From: Owenia fusiformis
Lineage: Eukaryota > Annelida > Polychaeta > Sabellida > Oweniidae
Assembly (NCBI GenBank): GCA_903813345.2
Contig: CAIIXF020000004.1
Coordinates: forward strand, 21,488,477 to 21,552,476
Direction: 5' to 3'
DNA length: 64,000 nucleotides
Shown here: one piece after another, positions 1 through 10,812 of the stretch
Layout of the letters: every line of letters begins with the position of its first letter
How positions within the stretch are numbered: the stretch's first letter is position 1
Translations under genes and position numbers: made by a program
Notes under the pieces: model-generated
Seen by the model: only the letters and a program-made list of their open reading frames with translations
What the model was told of the DNA's origin: nothing
The model's database searches: none

Positions 1-80
1 TCAGATTTGTTTTTGCTTTTAAAGCAGATTTAGGATAGGAGGTTTATTTTAATTTAGTTAACTAATAACTGCACTCTGAA

Positions 81-383
81 GTGTTCCACTCATGGAGGGG
101 TTCCGCTTAACAGAGGTGTTCCAATCTACAGGTTTTACAAAGTGTTCCACTCATGGAGGGGTTCCGCTTATCAGAGGTGTTCCAATCTACAGGTTTTACA
201 AAGTGTTCCACTCATGGAGGGGTTCTGTTTAGTAGAGGTGTTCCAATCTACAGGTTTTACAAAGTATTCCACTCATGGAGGGGTTCCGCTTAATAGAGGT
301 GTTCCAATCTACAGGTTTTACAAAGTGTTCCACTCATGGAGGGGTTCAGCTTAATAGAGGTGTTCCAATCTACAGGATTTACC
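81..383. repeat. 61-bp minisatellite, about 5 copies
   Basis: Units start at 81, 142, 203, 264 and 325, exactly 61 bases apart. Each holds GTGTTCCACTCATGG followed by GAGGTGTTCCAATC and ACAGGTTTTAC. The last copy decays at about 383. Because 61 is not a multiple of 3, the array opens a spurious 70-residue frame. The two GTGTTC half-units link it to the cassettes at 13870, 21957, 24655 and 45640. Confidence 0.95.
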
Positions 384-859
384 TTGTACTGTATTGTATC
401 ATATCCATTCTTTCAATGAAAAAGATAAATGATATGAATATATAAACTGTATATCATGTTTACTTAAACCATGTGTTAAAAATTACAAGTTTTATTTCAA
501 ATTTCAATTATTCATAATTCATTCCAATGTTTAAATAATTATGTCTCTTTCAAATATTTGAATGAAATGTTTGATTTAGTTTAATGATTTCCATTGAATC
601 TCATATGTAACTTTTACTTTATGCTTATAAAATCTCTTCTGTAATATCTAATATAAAACGCAAAACCTCAGATTTGAACAAATGGTGAGAAATCTTCATG
701 TATTAATTCTATAGTCTTGACCTAAAAACAAATTTACAAACAAATTCTTCATTACAACATCTTTAAAATGATATATAATGAGGTATATGACTTGCAAGTA
801 GTACCATTGGAAAGCTAAATACCATCTCCCTATATGGACCCCATTAATGCCAAAAAGCA
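384..859. other. A+T-rich unassigned stretch
   Basis: No gene or clear repeat. A short match to the Rep-A 3' part (TTTGAATGAAATGTTTGAT) lies near 555-575. Confidence 0.5.
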
Positions 860-916
860 AGCAGTTTATTCAAATTTTAGAGAGAACTTTCTGAAATAAG
901 AATTTAAGCAGATGGA
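860..916 (+). repeat. Rep-A, partial copy
   Basis: Carries only the Rep-A 3' part: TTATTCAAATTTTAGAGAGA followed by AAGCAGATGGACAT. The 5' two thirds are missing. Confidence 0.7.
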
Positions 917-1101
917 CATGGTAGCTATATTATTGTACATACATACAGATGTCATGAACTGTATATTGGGAGAACATATGTTTATTCTGATTTCTAACCA
1001 AGGTTGTCTGTATGGTTTACTTAACACACAAAGATCAACGATCTAAATTACTACAAGGTAACAGCCTTTACTATGATTTTTTGAAAAATATTGGTTTAAA
1101 C

Positions 1102-1711
1102 TTAAAGGAATATTCCTTGCCAGACCCTTTCTCTCTTGATATGGTAGCTATAATCATATATATAGTTTCCATATTTTGCAAAACATGGGAAAATGTTTTA
1201 ATATGGTCAATATTGATCATTTAAAAATCTAGTGCTTATTTCCAGTGAGCTGCCATCTTTTAAAATTTCTTGCAGGAAGTGATGTCATCAACTATCAACT
1301 TCAATAACCTTGCCCATAACAGTATAGGAAAGTAGCACAAAATCACTTCTAGACAAGTGATCATTACTTTCTGTGCAAAAATATTTTCAGGACTTGTCAA
1401 CTTAGAATAAAAGAAGATATTTTCAGAAGGATTAAATAAGATACAAAGTTGAAAAAAAATATTTAGCTGGTTTTGTAATTCTTAATAGCTCCTCACCTAA
1501 TGCTATATGCAAAGTTGAGAGTCGATGACATCACTTCCTGTGTGAAATTTTAAAAGATGGCAGCTTACTGGAATTGAGCATCACATTTCTAAGTGATCAA
1601 ATTTGAACATATCAAAACATTTTTGCGTGTTTTGCTAAACATGGCAAGCATATATATGGTTATAGCTACCATATGAGGAGAGAGATGGTTTGGCAAGGAA
1701 TATTCCTTTAA
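1102..1711. repeat. Long inverted repeat, 200-bp arms
   Basis: Arms at 1102-1301 and 1512-1711 pair over about 200 bases, roughly 80% identical by eye, around a 210-bp loop. Both tips carry AAAGGAATATTCCTT and both inner ends carry AGGAAGTGATGTCATC. Equal arm length suggests one palindromic element, possibly a hairpin-type non-autonomous transposon. No target duplication was recognised and no coding frame is supported. Confidence 0.8.
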
Positions 1712-1884
1712 AGATGTATTATGCCATAAGGTTAGTCTCCCCCACACAATCAATGATGTCCTATTGTTATTGCTCATATAATATCTCACATACCATGGAT
1801 ATATCTTGAGAATAACTTTTGGGTATATTATTTCCGAAATATTGGAAATAATCAACAGAACAACCAAACTCCAGAATAAACACA

Positions 1885-2055
1885 ATCGATTCCTCGGCTA
1901 GCGAGGGGAATCCCTATTGAGTCACACAAGCGCCTTGAACCAGGCAGCCAATCAGGTTTATGATAAACAAATTCAACAACCAATCAGATAACAGGAGGAC
2001 TTTCCCGGGACATTCAAACTTCAGATGGAATTAATTTCTTCGAAAATAATTAGAT
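1885..2055 (+). promoter_or_regulatory. Promoter-like island (CCAAT x2, AP-1, kappaB)
   Basis: This stretch is less A+T-rich than its surroundings. It holds TGAGTCA (1918-1924), CCAAT at 1948-1952 and 1980-1984, and GGACTTTCCC (1997-2006, a kappaB-type site on the other strand). A short transcript leader ending in a splice donor could start downstream (see 3102-3151). No TATA box is evident. It could equally be part of a repeat, since ATTCC..CGAGGGGAAT motifs recur near 31970-32480. Confidence 0.3.
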
Positions 2056-2072
2056 CGACCAGCACGCTTCCT

Positions 2073-2214
2073 GGTCATCTCAACCCCAAGTCAACTCAAC
2101 CCAGTAAAACTCAACCCCAAGTCAACTCAACCCCAAGTCAAGTCAACCCCAGTAAAACTCAACCCCAAGTCAACTCAACCCTGTAAAACTCAACCCCAGT
2201 AAAACTCAACCCCT
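2073..2214 (+). repeat. Left arm of foldback-like element
   Basis: A pyrimidine-rich minisatellite made of CAACCCCAAGT, CAACTCAACCC and AGTAAAACT blocks. The block order matches the right arm in reverse complement almost base for base. Confidence 0.9.
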
Positions 2215-2479
2215 ATATTTCTTTATTGATAAACTTATAAGAAAGTTTATTTCATAAAAACAATTCTGATGATTCAGTTTGTGATTTTCATTCTTAGACC
2301 ACAGCCTTTTTATTAGATTATAGTTAATAACGAGTTTATCTCCAAAATGTCAATATGGTACTAATAGGATTAAAATATGGGTCATTTTATTAATCTTGCT
2401 AATATGTTTGTTTTGTTGTAATCCTTATGAGGTTGACACTCGTGATTATTTGGAAAACTGGAACATGGCCATTGCTTTC

Positions 2480-2660
2480 CAGGGGCATAACCAGCTTTCA
2501 GTCAGGAGGGATGCGATCACCCAAAAAATCAGGTTTTCAGTCAGGGGGTGGCGATCGTGGCATAAGCGAGCCAAAAAAAGATATGTTTTGACAAAAATGA
2601 TGCAACTTCCTTCAAAATTTGGGGAAGGGTGTGTTCGCACCCCTCATGGCTACATCTATG
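2480..2660 (+). mobile_element. Short TIR element nested in foldback element
   Basis: Starts CAGGGGCATAACCAG and ends GGCTACATCTATG. CTTTC on both sides (2475-2479, 2661-2665) is a likely 5-bp target duplication. Both subterminal regions hold GGG(A/G)TGCGA, shared with 10356-10609 and 55338-57237. A 97-residue open frame across it looks non-coding. Confidence 0.65.
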
Positions 2661-2943
2661 CTTTCAGTCTATTAATTACTAAATGTTAATGATTTTGTTA
2701 AAGCATGTTCATATAAATAAAAAGTTATATTACATTGTTAATTATTTCTAAATTATCTAATATTTGATTTCAAAAGATGTCTTAAATTAAATAATAATGA
2801 CAACTTGATGAATTATCCTTGAGCTTTTTTGGAATACTTTTACAACTTTCTATTCAAAGTATCATGCAAAATGCTAGATTTTCAGAAATGAATGACTAAA
2901 ATTATTCATCATAAAAAATTAAATTAGACATTGCACAAATGAA

Positions 2944-3086
2944 TAGGGTTGAGTTTTACTGGGGTTGAGTTTTACAGGGTTGAGTTGACTTGGGGTTGAG
3001 CTTTACTGGGGTTGACTTGACTTGGGGTTGAGTTGACTTGGGGTTGAGTTGGACTGGGTTGAGATGACTTGGGGTTGAGATGACCT
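2944..3086 (-). repeat. Right arm of foldback-like element
   Basis: Reverse complement of the left arm (GGGGTTGAGTTGACTT blocks, TTTTACTGGGGTTGAG spacers). Only a handful of differences are visible, which suggests recent origin or gene conversion between arms. Confidence 0.9.
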
Positions 3087-3101
3087 GTCACCGACCAGCA
3101 C

Positions 3102-3151
3102 AAACACAAAATTAACACTGAAAGAGGGGGATTTGGGACTTATTCTTTGGT
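3102..3151 (+). other. Possible 5' leader exon end with splice donor
   Basis: TTCTTTG is followed by GTAAGT at 3150, a consensus eukaryotic donor. It lies just after the foldback insertion, with the promoter-like island on the other side. There is no ATG, so any exon here would be untranslated. Purely a motif-level call. Confidence 0.2.
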
Positions 3152-3679
3152 AAGTAGATGGGGACAGTCAGGTACAGCTTGATTAGGAAACATAACGAAA
3201 CTACATGTATTGAAAAAGGCATATATTGTCTTACACTTGCTCATTTTCCTTTATGTCAACGCCAACTCTTTTTGCATGAGATCCCGTTTATCTAGATTTA
3301 TGAAATATTATTCATTTGGGGCATTAAGCAGTCTATTGAATATGCTTAATTTACACTTGCATGTGGCATTACAGTGGCTTACTTTAGCTTTAAGTATCTC
3401 ATTGTATATGCTTATATGCTTAATGTATATATACCACCATTGTTTCAGAATAAAAATGTGTCACTCTAACCAGGGTCATCTTAATCCCATTGTCACTTTA
3501 AGCCCGAGTCCATATATAAAAACATTTGTTTCAAATAAGGATCACTTTAAAGCTATTAATTATACTGCCATGTCCTCCCACTTATACCTGATAAATGTCT
3601 GGTTGCTTTTGGTGTTTTAAATAGAAAAAAGGAAGGAAATACTTGAAGAATAAGTAACAGTTGAAAATGATACACATCT
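3152..3679. other. Unassigned stretch
   Basis: Holds a 136-residue hydrophobic open frame (3210-3620) that starts at a non-ATG codon. It shows no domain or codon signal and is not called a gene. Confidence 0.5.
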
Positions 3680-3850
3680 CAGGCCAGTAGCCAGCTTTTG
3701 CCAAGGGGAGTTAACTTTTCAAAAAATCTAGGGAAATGACATTTGACAACTTTGAACCAAAATCACGCAAAAAGTACTCAGTATGGTGAAAACTGCATGG
3801 TTTTGAAAGAATTTTCGGCCAATGGGGGAGGGGTTCACTCTTCACATACT
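3680..3850 (+). mobile_element. CAGGCCCGT-family element, degraded
   Basis: Left end CAGGCCAGTAGCCAG, then TTTTGCCAAGGGG and an interior matching 31309-31520 and 48161-48340 (AAAATCAC, AAAACTGCATG, TTTTGAAAGAATTTT). The right terminal repeat is lost. Confidence 0.65.
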
Positions 3851-3879
3851 CCACTGACTTCAGTATAAATTACCCTCTC

Positions 3880-3957
3880 TATAGTGAACACCTACCAACA
3901 CTGAACATTTTTTTTCTTGGCAAAAATGTTCAATATACACAGGTTTTACTGTATATT
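3880..3957. repeat. Remnant GTGTTC-type cassette
   Basis: GAACACC and TGTTCAATATACAC half-units lead into ACAGGTTTTACTGTA, the end shared with 24655-24785. Too decayed to count copies. Confidence 0.5.
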
Positions 3958-4419
3958 GGCACTGATATAATAATTGATTTGATATAAGAAGGAGTCTCAT
4001 ACAATTTTTCTACATATTTGTCGATTGTTTTTATTTGGATTTATGTACAAACAAAGGTAAAGAGAAAGATTGCCTCAGAGCAGCTGTCCAAAACATTTGG
4101 GCCACATTAAGTTAATCAAGTTTCTAGTTTTGTCATTGTCAATATTCTTTAATTAAACCAGATGGATCCAGGGTTCCTTTTGGCCCCACAACTGGCCAGG
4201 AATTAATTGAAATATCTTGGAAAGAACCCTCAGGCACAAAAAGTCACCTATTTAGTGCATGAAGTTCTCTTTTAAGTACAGAAATGCAGCTTTACTATCG
4301 GAAAGGGCATACTTGGAGAGAAAGGTCACTGATTATACGAGCGCTGGTCTGTTTTAGTTGGGGATTATCAATAAATGTTGTAGTTTATCATTGTCCTGTA
4401 TAATCCTCAATCAAGCTGA

Positions 4420-4909
4420 TACACCCCCCTCAAAATATATGGAAACCACAAGTCTGAATGTGTTAATGTGTTGAAATGCGTTCATGTTTGAATCTCTATT
4501 CTGTTTCCCAGTTATGATATGTTATAAACACTGGTGGATCCTTTTGTAGGACCAAAAAAAATTTTTCAGGCCCCAGAATTTAGTAAGGCTTAAAATATGG
4601 GCCTTTTTGGGCATAACTTGGCCTGAAATTTTTTCCTGACTCGAAATTTGCCCCCTTGTTAGCTTTTGGATCCGGCAGTGATTAATGTGTTACTTTGATG
4701 AAATAGTTAAAACTTATGTTCAAACATTTCACTAATTAATTAGTCTATTTATACAGTTATTGATTTTCACAATATACGCTCTGCATAAAATTTTATGAAT
4801 GCAACAATAAACTAAAGCTAAACTAAAACAATTAATTGCAAAACACTTTACACTATTTATTATGTTCCTTAAGGGGACTTCCAGTTCCAAACTTTTTGTG
4901 GGAAGTGTA
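4420..4909. mobile_element. TA-flanked TIR element, interrupted
   Basis: Left end TACACCCCCCTC, right end GGGAAGTGTA. The subterminal repeats (TATGGAAACCACAAGT / ACTTCCAGTTCCAAA) match the 29918-30176 copy. A second element (4529-4680) sits inside. Ends and TA context resemble Tc1/mariner-type non-autonomous elements; this is inference. Confidence 0.55.
4529..4680. mobile_element. Short TIR element, CACTG..GGATCC ends
   Basis: Left CACTGGTGGATCCTTTTG and right AGCTTTTGGATCCGGCAGTG are imperfect inverted repeats of ~18 bases around a 152-bp unit. No clear target duplication was found. Confidence 0.55.
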
Positions 4910-5374
4910 CATTTAAGGTTCACTTCGGCCACAGAAGTAATCTGGAATAATTTTGTTTTTGTTCATAGATTAATCAATCAATTTTGTAGTTTTGTTATTA
5001 AGTCAAGTATCTCTCAATTGAGTCAGATAAGTTCAGGGCCTATCCCATTCACACATCTAATTAGTGTTATCGAGAATATGTATTTTGATTTTCCTAAATT
5101 GTTCTTTTGCATGTGGAATGGTTCGATTAGTGTGCCCATTCTTTGTATTATTTATATGGTTTATAGGTATTCTTTTGTCAAATTTTGATCAGATCAGACT
5201 TGTCATTTATTTGACAATGAGAATATTAATGGCCCTGTCATTCACGTTTTTGAGTTTTGGTTCCAGCATCTTGCTTCTGTTTTCACTTTTTACAAAGTTA
5301 AGTAAAATTGATAAAACTGATTTATATCTTACTATACTTGAAACCCTTGACTAATATTTCTCTTTTGCAATACT
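4910..5374. other. Unassigned stretch
   Basis: Two overlapping open frames of 108 and 96 residues are rich in Phe, Ile and Leu, as expected from T-rich DNA. No gene supported. Confidence 0.5.
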
Positions 5375-5534
5375 TATTTCATGCTATTTCGGGTCTATTT
5401 CTTTTTCAAATTTGATTAAACTGTCAAATTTTCTTGCATATCTATACAATTCAGAGTTTTAACTACAAGTCTGTCTATTTTATTCCTTGCTAATTCCACT
5501 CCTTTTCTTTCTATTTTGCATTTTAAAACATGAC
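5375..5534 (-). repeat. Rep-A copy
   Basis: Nearly full length: a TTTTCTTGCATATCTATACA block, then TTATTCCTTGCTAATTCCAC and TTGCATTTTAAAACATGAC. Confidence 0.85.
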
Positions 5535-6427
5535 TTAACTTTGTTGATTTTTATAAACGTAGACAAACATTGTGAAGCTTACCCTTGGGCATCATACTTA
5601 ATGTTCATTTGTACTTTCACTGACTTTTATTACTATAGACAACATGTACCCTTTAATTCCCATCAACTTACCAATCTGCCCTCTGAGTATTATAGATGAT
5701 TTCACATTTTTGATACATGATAAGAGCTTCATGAGCTCAAATGCCTTTTTCTTCTGAGCTCAGTAATAGCTTTTATGGAATTTTCGGAAGTTGAATGTGA
5801 AATAAAAGTTAGCCAATCATAGGCACCAAATAATTTTCGACTACATAATCTGTCTGATTAAAGAATCATTTTTTATTTTAAGAGTGTATTGAAAGTTGGG
5901 TTCTTTAAAGGGTAGCCAATCATCCACATTCCAGGGTAAATCCTATATGGTCACCAAGGTTATCTTCTTTGTTGTAATCAAATAGATTCTTACATGCATT
6001 ATTCATTGTAAGGCTATGGCTATAAGACCCTGTCATTACTTCAGGTAAGGGATGGGGTCCAATTCATATTCAGTGGTTGTTTTCCCATCCAACAAAGCTC
6101 AAAAGGACAGATTCGCTGTTGGTTTCTATCCATTCATGCTATAACAGGCCCGCCCCCTCCCCCAAGCCAACAATTCTTTCAAAATCAGGCAGTTTTTCAC
6201 CTTTTTTAGTAGTTTTCAATCCATTTTTTAAGCCAAGTCATCAGAAGTTATCTACTTGTAGACAATCTGATTAAAGTGCATAGAAAAAAGGTGTTACTGT
6301 TAATAGATAATATCCCTGGACATTTGAGAGTTTATGAGACTGAATAAAACATTAGTAGAGTTTTATTACCAATTGCTTTCTCTCTGTCTTTGACTCACAG
6401 GAAGTTGATCAGTGTCTGAATGCTGTC
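5535..6427. other. Unassigned stretch with acceptor-like site
   Basis: AGCCAATCA occurs twice (near 5811 and 5912). A strong pyrimidine tract ending CTCACAG at 6400 looks like a splice acceptor, but the frame behind it runs straight into Rep-A and stops. Confidence 0.35.
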
Positions 6428-6598
6428 ATGTTTTTAAAATGCAAAATAGAGTGAAAAAGAGTGGAATTAGCAAGGAATTAAGTAAACAGACATGTAGTTA
6501 ACACTCTAAATTATGAAGAAATGCAAGAAAATCAAACACTTTATTCAAATTTTAGAGAGAAATTTAGTGAAATAAAAGTGAGCAGATGTACTTTTAAA
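6428..6598 (+). repeat. Rep-A copy, full length
   Basis: Runs from TTTTTAAAATGCAAAATAGA through ATTAGCAAGGAATTAAGT to GAGCAGATGTACTTTT. One of the best copies for defining the ends. Confidence 0.9.
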
Positions 6599-7359
6599 TC
6601 ATGCGTCTGATAGGGACGTATGTCAAATATGTCAGAAACAATTGCAGTAATAGAGTTAGGAGAAATAATCAAATCACATAAGACAAATGAACCAATTCCT
6701 AACACTCATTACGATTTTTCAATTCATCTAAAGAATCAATTTCAAACAAGCTCGCTCTATCATATTCTACTTGTATGCCGATGGCATGGTATTAAGATAC
6801 TTTTACCATTTTCTATTTTAACCATACTGTTGAACCAGTGTTTTCTTTCAGTTATGTAATATCTTGATGGATCAAGATGTTTTTAACAATATTTTACTCT
6901 CTAAATTTTATTCTTGCTTGCATAGTATTATCAACTGAATTTGAATTCTTCTAAAAAAGATTTCTGTTTGTTAATTGCAAATCCAATTAAAAATCTTCTT
7001 TGAAATATAGCTTTTTCAACCTTGCAACCTTTCCATCTTCCAACTCATTTCATCTTATTTATTTGACTATCTTTAAATTTGAATAATTTTAGAACAAAAC
7101 TGTCGAAAATCTTCCCGAAGTTAACCTCAAAATTATCAAAATTGCACAAGTGTTTTAGGTATTTGTATATTGTAACCCGTAGAGTGCAGTTTAGATTTCT
7201 ACGAACATTTTTTACTATAAAGGGATCCAGGGGAGTGGCTCGAGTGCGATAAATCATATATAATCACGTTCATTATATTTGTATCCGATCACCCTGCCAT
7301 TTGAGTATGTCATACTAGAAAACAGACACAATTATCCCTTTCACGAACTTCTAATCTAG
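6599..7359. other. Unassigned stretch
   Basis: Open frames of 79 (+) and 70 (-) residues only, with no recognisable domain. CGAGTGCGATAAATC near 7240 is the only locally GC-richer spot. Confidence 0.45.
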
Positions 7360-7512
7360 TATTGAACACTTCACCTATTTTTCTTTAAATAATAAATGAA
7401 GTAGCTGATCTTCTGGAATTTTTGTCCAATTTAAAGTGTTAAATTTATACCTTATTTATTCCTTGCTGAATCTACTCTTTTCTACTCTATTTTGCATTTT
7501 CAAATATGACAA
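7360..7512 (-). repeat. Rep-A copy, diverged
   Basis: CTTTAAATAATAAATGAAGT replaces the usual start. The right half (TTTATTCCTTGCTGAATC, TCTATTTTGCATTTTC) is well kept. It is followed by TTTTCTTACAG at 7524, a chance acceptor-like string. Confidence 0.8.
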
Positions 7513-7696
7513 TTTTCTTACAGGAAATCATGATGGATGATGATTAGATTTTGTATATGACTGGTTATGGTTTTCTGTTTATTTTATATAATTTTAATGG
7601 TTTATAGGGGTCTTGTGGAAAACATTATTTATTCTATTGAAGTTTAGAATAGTGTTTACTTCAGTTTCTGGATTATTGAGATTGCTTTGGTTGAAT

Positions 7697-8061
7697 GTTG
7701 ATCTGATTGGTCAATGGATTATTGATCTGATTGTTCAATGGATTATTGATCTGATTGATTGGTTGGTTGATTATGTTTTGTTGGCTCTGATTATTGATCT
7801 GATTTGTCAATTGGTTGTTGATCTGATTGGCTAATTGGTTGTTGATCCAATTAGTCAATGGATTATTGATCTGATTGGTGTGTTGATTATGTTTTGTTGG
7901 CTGATTATTGATCTGATTGGTCAATGGATTATTGATCTGATTTGTCAATTGGTTATTGATCTGATTGGCTAATTGGTTGTTGATCCAATTGGTCAATGGA
8001 TTATTGATCTGATTGGTTAGTTGATTATGTTTTGTTGGTTGATCATTGATCTGATTGGTTG
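7697..8061. repeat. Minisatellite, TTGATCTGATTGG units
   Basis: Units of about 21-24 bases (GTCAATGGATTATTGATCTG, GTTGATCTGATTGGCTAATT). A larger block marked by TTGATTATGTTTTGTTGG recurs at about 7767, 7883 and 8021. On the minus strand it reads as an Asn/Gln-rich 107-residue frame, a repeat artefact. Confidence 0.9.
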
Positions 8062-8537
8062 TTTGAAAATGATATCACTATAAAAATACATAAAACACAG
8101 GGACAACCATCATGATCAAAAATCCCATATTGATGATGCAGGGAATCTAAAACTTAAGATGCCCATCCTCATCATGTGATAATGGAGCTATTGTCAATCA
8201 TGTACATGTACTATCTCCTGCTACTATCAATATGTGAAATGAAGCATGTTAAGGAAGGAACTGTGAGCCTGCTTTTACAACTGATTTCAATTAGCTATAT
8301 TTACAAGGATAAGACTTTGGAAAAGATAAGCTATTTGGCCATCTCAGTTCACTGTTGATATTCTTTATGAAATATTAGTTATTTGATAGAAAAGGAATGG
8401 CAATCAAAACTTATGATAACCTTTTGATCTTATAATTTGTATGATACACAGCAAGGTAGAGATAACCCACTCATGCTTGAAATATCATTCATTTTCTCTC
8501 CTAGTCCATTCTATTCCTCTCATAACTCTTTAAAATT
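8062..8537. other. Unassigned stretch
   Basis: A 60-residue frame at 8176 has no ATG start and no domain. Nothing else recognised. Confidence 0.45.
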
Positions 8538-8662
8538 TGAATGAAGTGTTTGATATTTTTGCATTTTTGTACAATTTAGAGTGTTAACTTTTTGCCTACC
8601 ATGTTTATTTTATGTTATTTTCATTTCTTTTTACAGCTTTTCTTGTTTTAAAACATCACCCC
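8538..8662 (-). repeat. Rep-A copy
   Basis: CTTTAAAATTTGAATGAAGT start, ACAATTTAGAGTGTTAACTT core, and a TTTTAAAACATCAC end. The CTAATTCCACTCTTTTCC block is replaced by TTATTTTCATTTC. Confidence 0.8.
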
Positions 8663-9474
8663 CATGCCAATTTACTTTCTAACAACAGTGTTACCTAAGG
8701 ATATGCCTTTGGTGGGATGAGGGGGTGATGAAGTGCGAGAGATAAAAACCAATTGATAGCAAGTGTTAAAAGGAAATACGCATCCCCAGTGTTCAAATTT
8801 ATATAGATTCTATTTATTTCATATCAAAAATATCAGATAAAAATGTATTGCCGTGTAATGCAAACTTAGAATTCCAAACCAAGAAAGTTTTACCATGAGT
8901 TGCTTTTTAGAGTCTGTGTTTATTTAGCGATGCACCAAATCTGTTTATAATGGTCGCCAAATTGTGTCAAGAAACTTGTATTTTGCAGAGATTAAATTAA
9001 TCAAAATAGTTGTCAAATTAGATCTTTTTCCAGTATGTAGTAATTTTAATTTCATTGTTTTGATTGATTTAAATCAAATTATCCAGTATGCCTTTGAGTA
9101 ACCCCCCCCCCTCTCTAGATATACATACAAAAGTCATGGATATTCTTCAAATCAAGAGTAAAATATATATTCTGTCTAGACATGTGACAGCAAGTCACGA
9201 ATATTCTATTCTAATAGATTAATGGTAGTATTCATGACATGTTTTAGAGTATATTAATCTTGGTCAATGTTGAGTAAACAATGAATTCGTTGTAGAGTTG
9301 ATTACCATGCAGACATGGCGGAGCAGCCAGAAATAAGTATTTTCAGAAGGAAGGAGAACAATTGCAAAAGTTATTGCTATCTCCAGCTAATATGCTTTCA
9401 AGACTATATGCAAATTAAACTTGGTTTTCACCATTAAATTAAGTTTGAGGCCCCAAAAATGTTAGTTTGTCGGA
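8663..9474. other. Unassigned stretch
   Basis: Includes a C9 run near 9101 and GAATATTC motifs near 9130-9200. No gene or clear repeat. Confidence 0.45.
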
Positions 9475-9572
9475 CTGTACCCCCTCCCCCCTCCCCCATG
9501 TACTTCACCTTCAACACTATTGAGCTGTGTTTAGAAGGTGAATTATACAAAGTGGGGAGGGGGGTAAACACA
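9475..9572. repeat. Stem-loop with poly-C/poly-G arms
   Basis: Left arm TGTACCCCCTCCCCC...TTCACCTTC pairs with right arm GAAGGTGAATTATAC...GGGGAGGGGGGTAAACA, loop about 20 bases. Probably a small hairpin-type element; similar poly-C plus TACTTCAC text recurs near 12670. Confidence 0.6.
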
Positions 9573-10355
9573 GTCTTGACTACAAAATGTGAGCTATATG
9601 TAGGGCACTAGAAAATGATAAATCTGCGATCACTGAACTCATATTGTCATATAGAATTTATTTTACTTCTCTTGGCCTTGGAATATATTTTAGGGCAGTG
9701 CCCAGATAATTTATGACCATTTCTTTGATTGTCTCTTCAATCAATATGGGAGCATGGGTTTAATTTGACAATTTCTAAAAGAAGCTATATATTAGAAAAC
9801 CAACTTGACATGTCAAATATTGCAGATATGTCATCCTAGACTACATCAATTTCTCCCATGTGACTGTCCAATTATGAGTGATGAATACCCCAGAACCCAA
9901 CCCTATTAATCTCACAATTTCTTGGAAAACCCATGGGGGTGTATATTTCGATTGAATATTAACCATATAAGGAAGGGACGGATCTTGATTTTGAACGCTG
10001 AAATATAAAAACAAAAGATCAAATTGTATATAAATGAAATAATTTTGACCACTTCTTTGAAAATTTTACGAGAAAATTGAGGAATCGTTCAATATTGCGA
10101 CATTTTATTGGAAATAACGTCTGTAAGATTCCTCATAAATCTTCTGTAATGAGTTGTCAGTGTTGATGATGACTTTATGCAATCATGGTCAACTAATATA
10201 AAATAAGATAAAACTTGATAAAATAACTAATAAATTAATGTAATAGCTCCTGGAATTATGTTTCATTGAATCAGTAGGAAATCAGACTCAAAATCTCTGC
10301 CTGTCTGTGCTCATGTTATATTTTACATTTTTCATAATTTTGAATGTAAACTATC
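9573..10355. other. Unassigned stretch
   Basis: No supported gene; unstructured A+T-rich sequence. Confidence 0.45.
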
Positions 10356-10609
10356 CAGGGGCAAAGTCAGCTTTCAGTCAGGGGGATGCGACCGCCCAAA
10401 CGATTTTGGTTTACTGTGAGAGAATCTTTTTTTTAAAGATTTGTTATTAATTTTGCAAAAATTGATGCAATTTCCTTCAAAATTGAGCTAGAAGCTTCAA
10501 ATAAAAAGCATTTTAAAGCTCTTTTCTTCTATCTAATAGTTATATTTTTTTATTATGGTTATGAGGGGGGGTCACACCTATCGCACCCCTCCCCCTGGCT
10601 ACGCCTATG
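10356..10609 (+). mobile_element. Short TIR element, sibling of 2480-2660
   Basis: Starts CAGGGGCAAAGTCAGC and shares TTTCAGTCAGG.GGATGCGA with 2480-2660. The right end is TGGCTACGCCTATG with subterminal TCGCACCCCTCC. No target duplication survives. A T8 run and an A+T-rich middle make it ~70 bp longer than its sibling. Confidence 0.65.
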
Positions 10610-10611
10610 GT

Positions 10612-10682
10612 TTCCTTGCTTGCATTTCTATATAATTTAGAATATTGACTCCATGCCTGTTTATTTTATTCCTTGCTAATTT
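10612..10682 (-). repeat. Rep-A partial copy
   Basis: Holds TTGCATTTCTATATAATTTA to TTATTCCTTGCTAATT, then joins the next copy directly. Confidence 0.75.
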
Positions 10683-10812
10683 TTCTCTCTAAGATGTATA
10701 TGAACTGCCTGATTTTCTTGCATTTCTATACACTTTAGAGTGTTAACTACATGCCTGTTTACTTTATTCCTTGCTGATTCCATGTTACTTTTGCAGGTTT
10801 TCCACTCTTTAC
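10683..10812 (-). repeat. Rep-A copy, tandem to previous one
   Basis: Begins TTCTCTCTAAGATGTATATG and repeats the cores GCCTGATTTTCTTGCATTTC and TTATTCCTTGCTGATTCCAT. Two same-strand copies side by side, unusual for this family here. Confidence 0.8.

Larger units (their letters stand above)
2066..3091. mobile_element. Foldback-like element with minisatellite arms
   Basis: A 1,026-bp insertion flanked by a 10-bp direct repeat CGACCAGCAC (2056-2065 and 3092-3101), a likely target duplication. Its ends are long inverted arms (2073-2214, 2944-3086), themselves built of short tandem units such as CTCAACCCCAAGTCAA and CAGTAAAACTC. Tandem-repeat arms with 9-10-bp duplications are known from Drosophila FB-type and Mutator-like elements. 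Assignment here is inference. The interior has no supported gene and contains a nested element at 2480-2660. Confidence 0.75.

Noticed and set aside
6401-6450. Very strong acceptor followed by an open frame
   Set aside because: The frame enters Rep-A and stops, with no donor or poly(A) signal.
7673-7996. Asn/Gln-rich 107-residue frame resembling a prion-like domain
   Set aside because: Reverse translation of the TTGATCTGATTGG minisatellite; no gene context.
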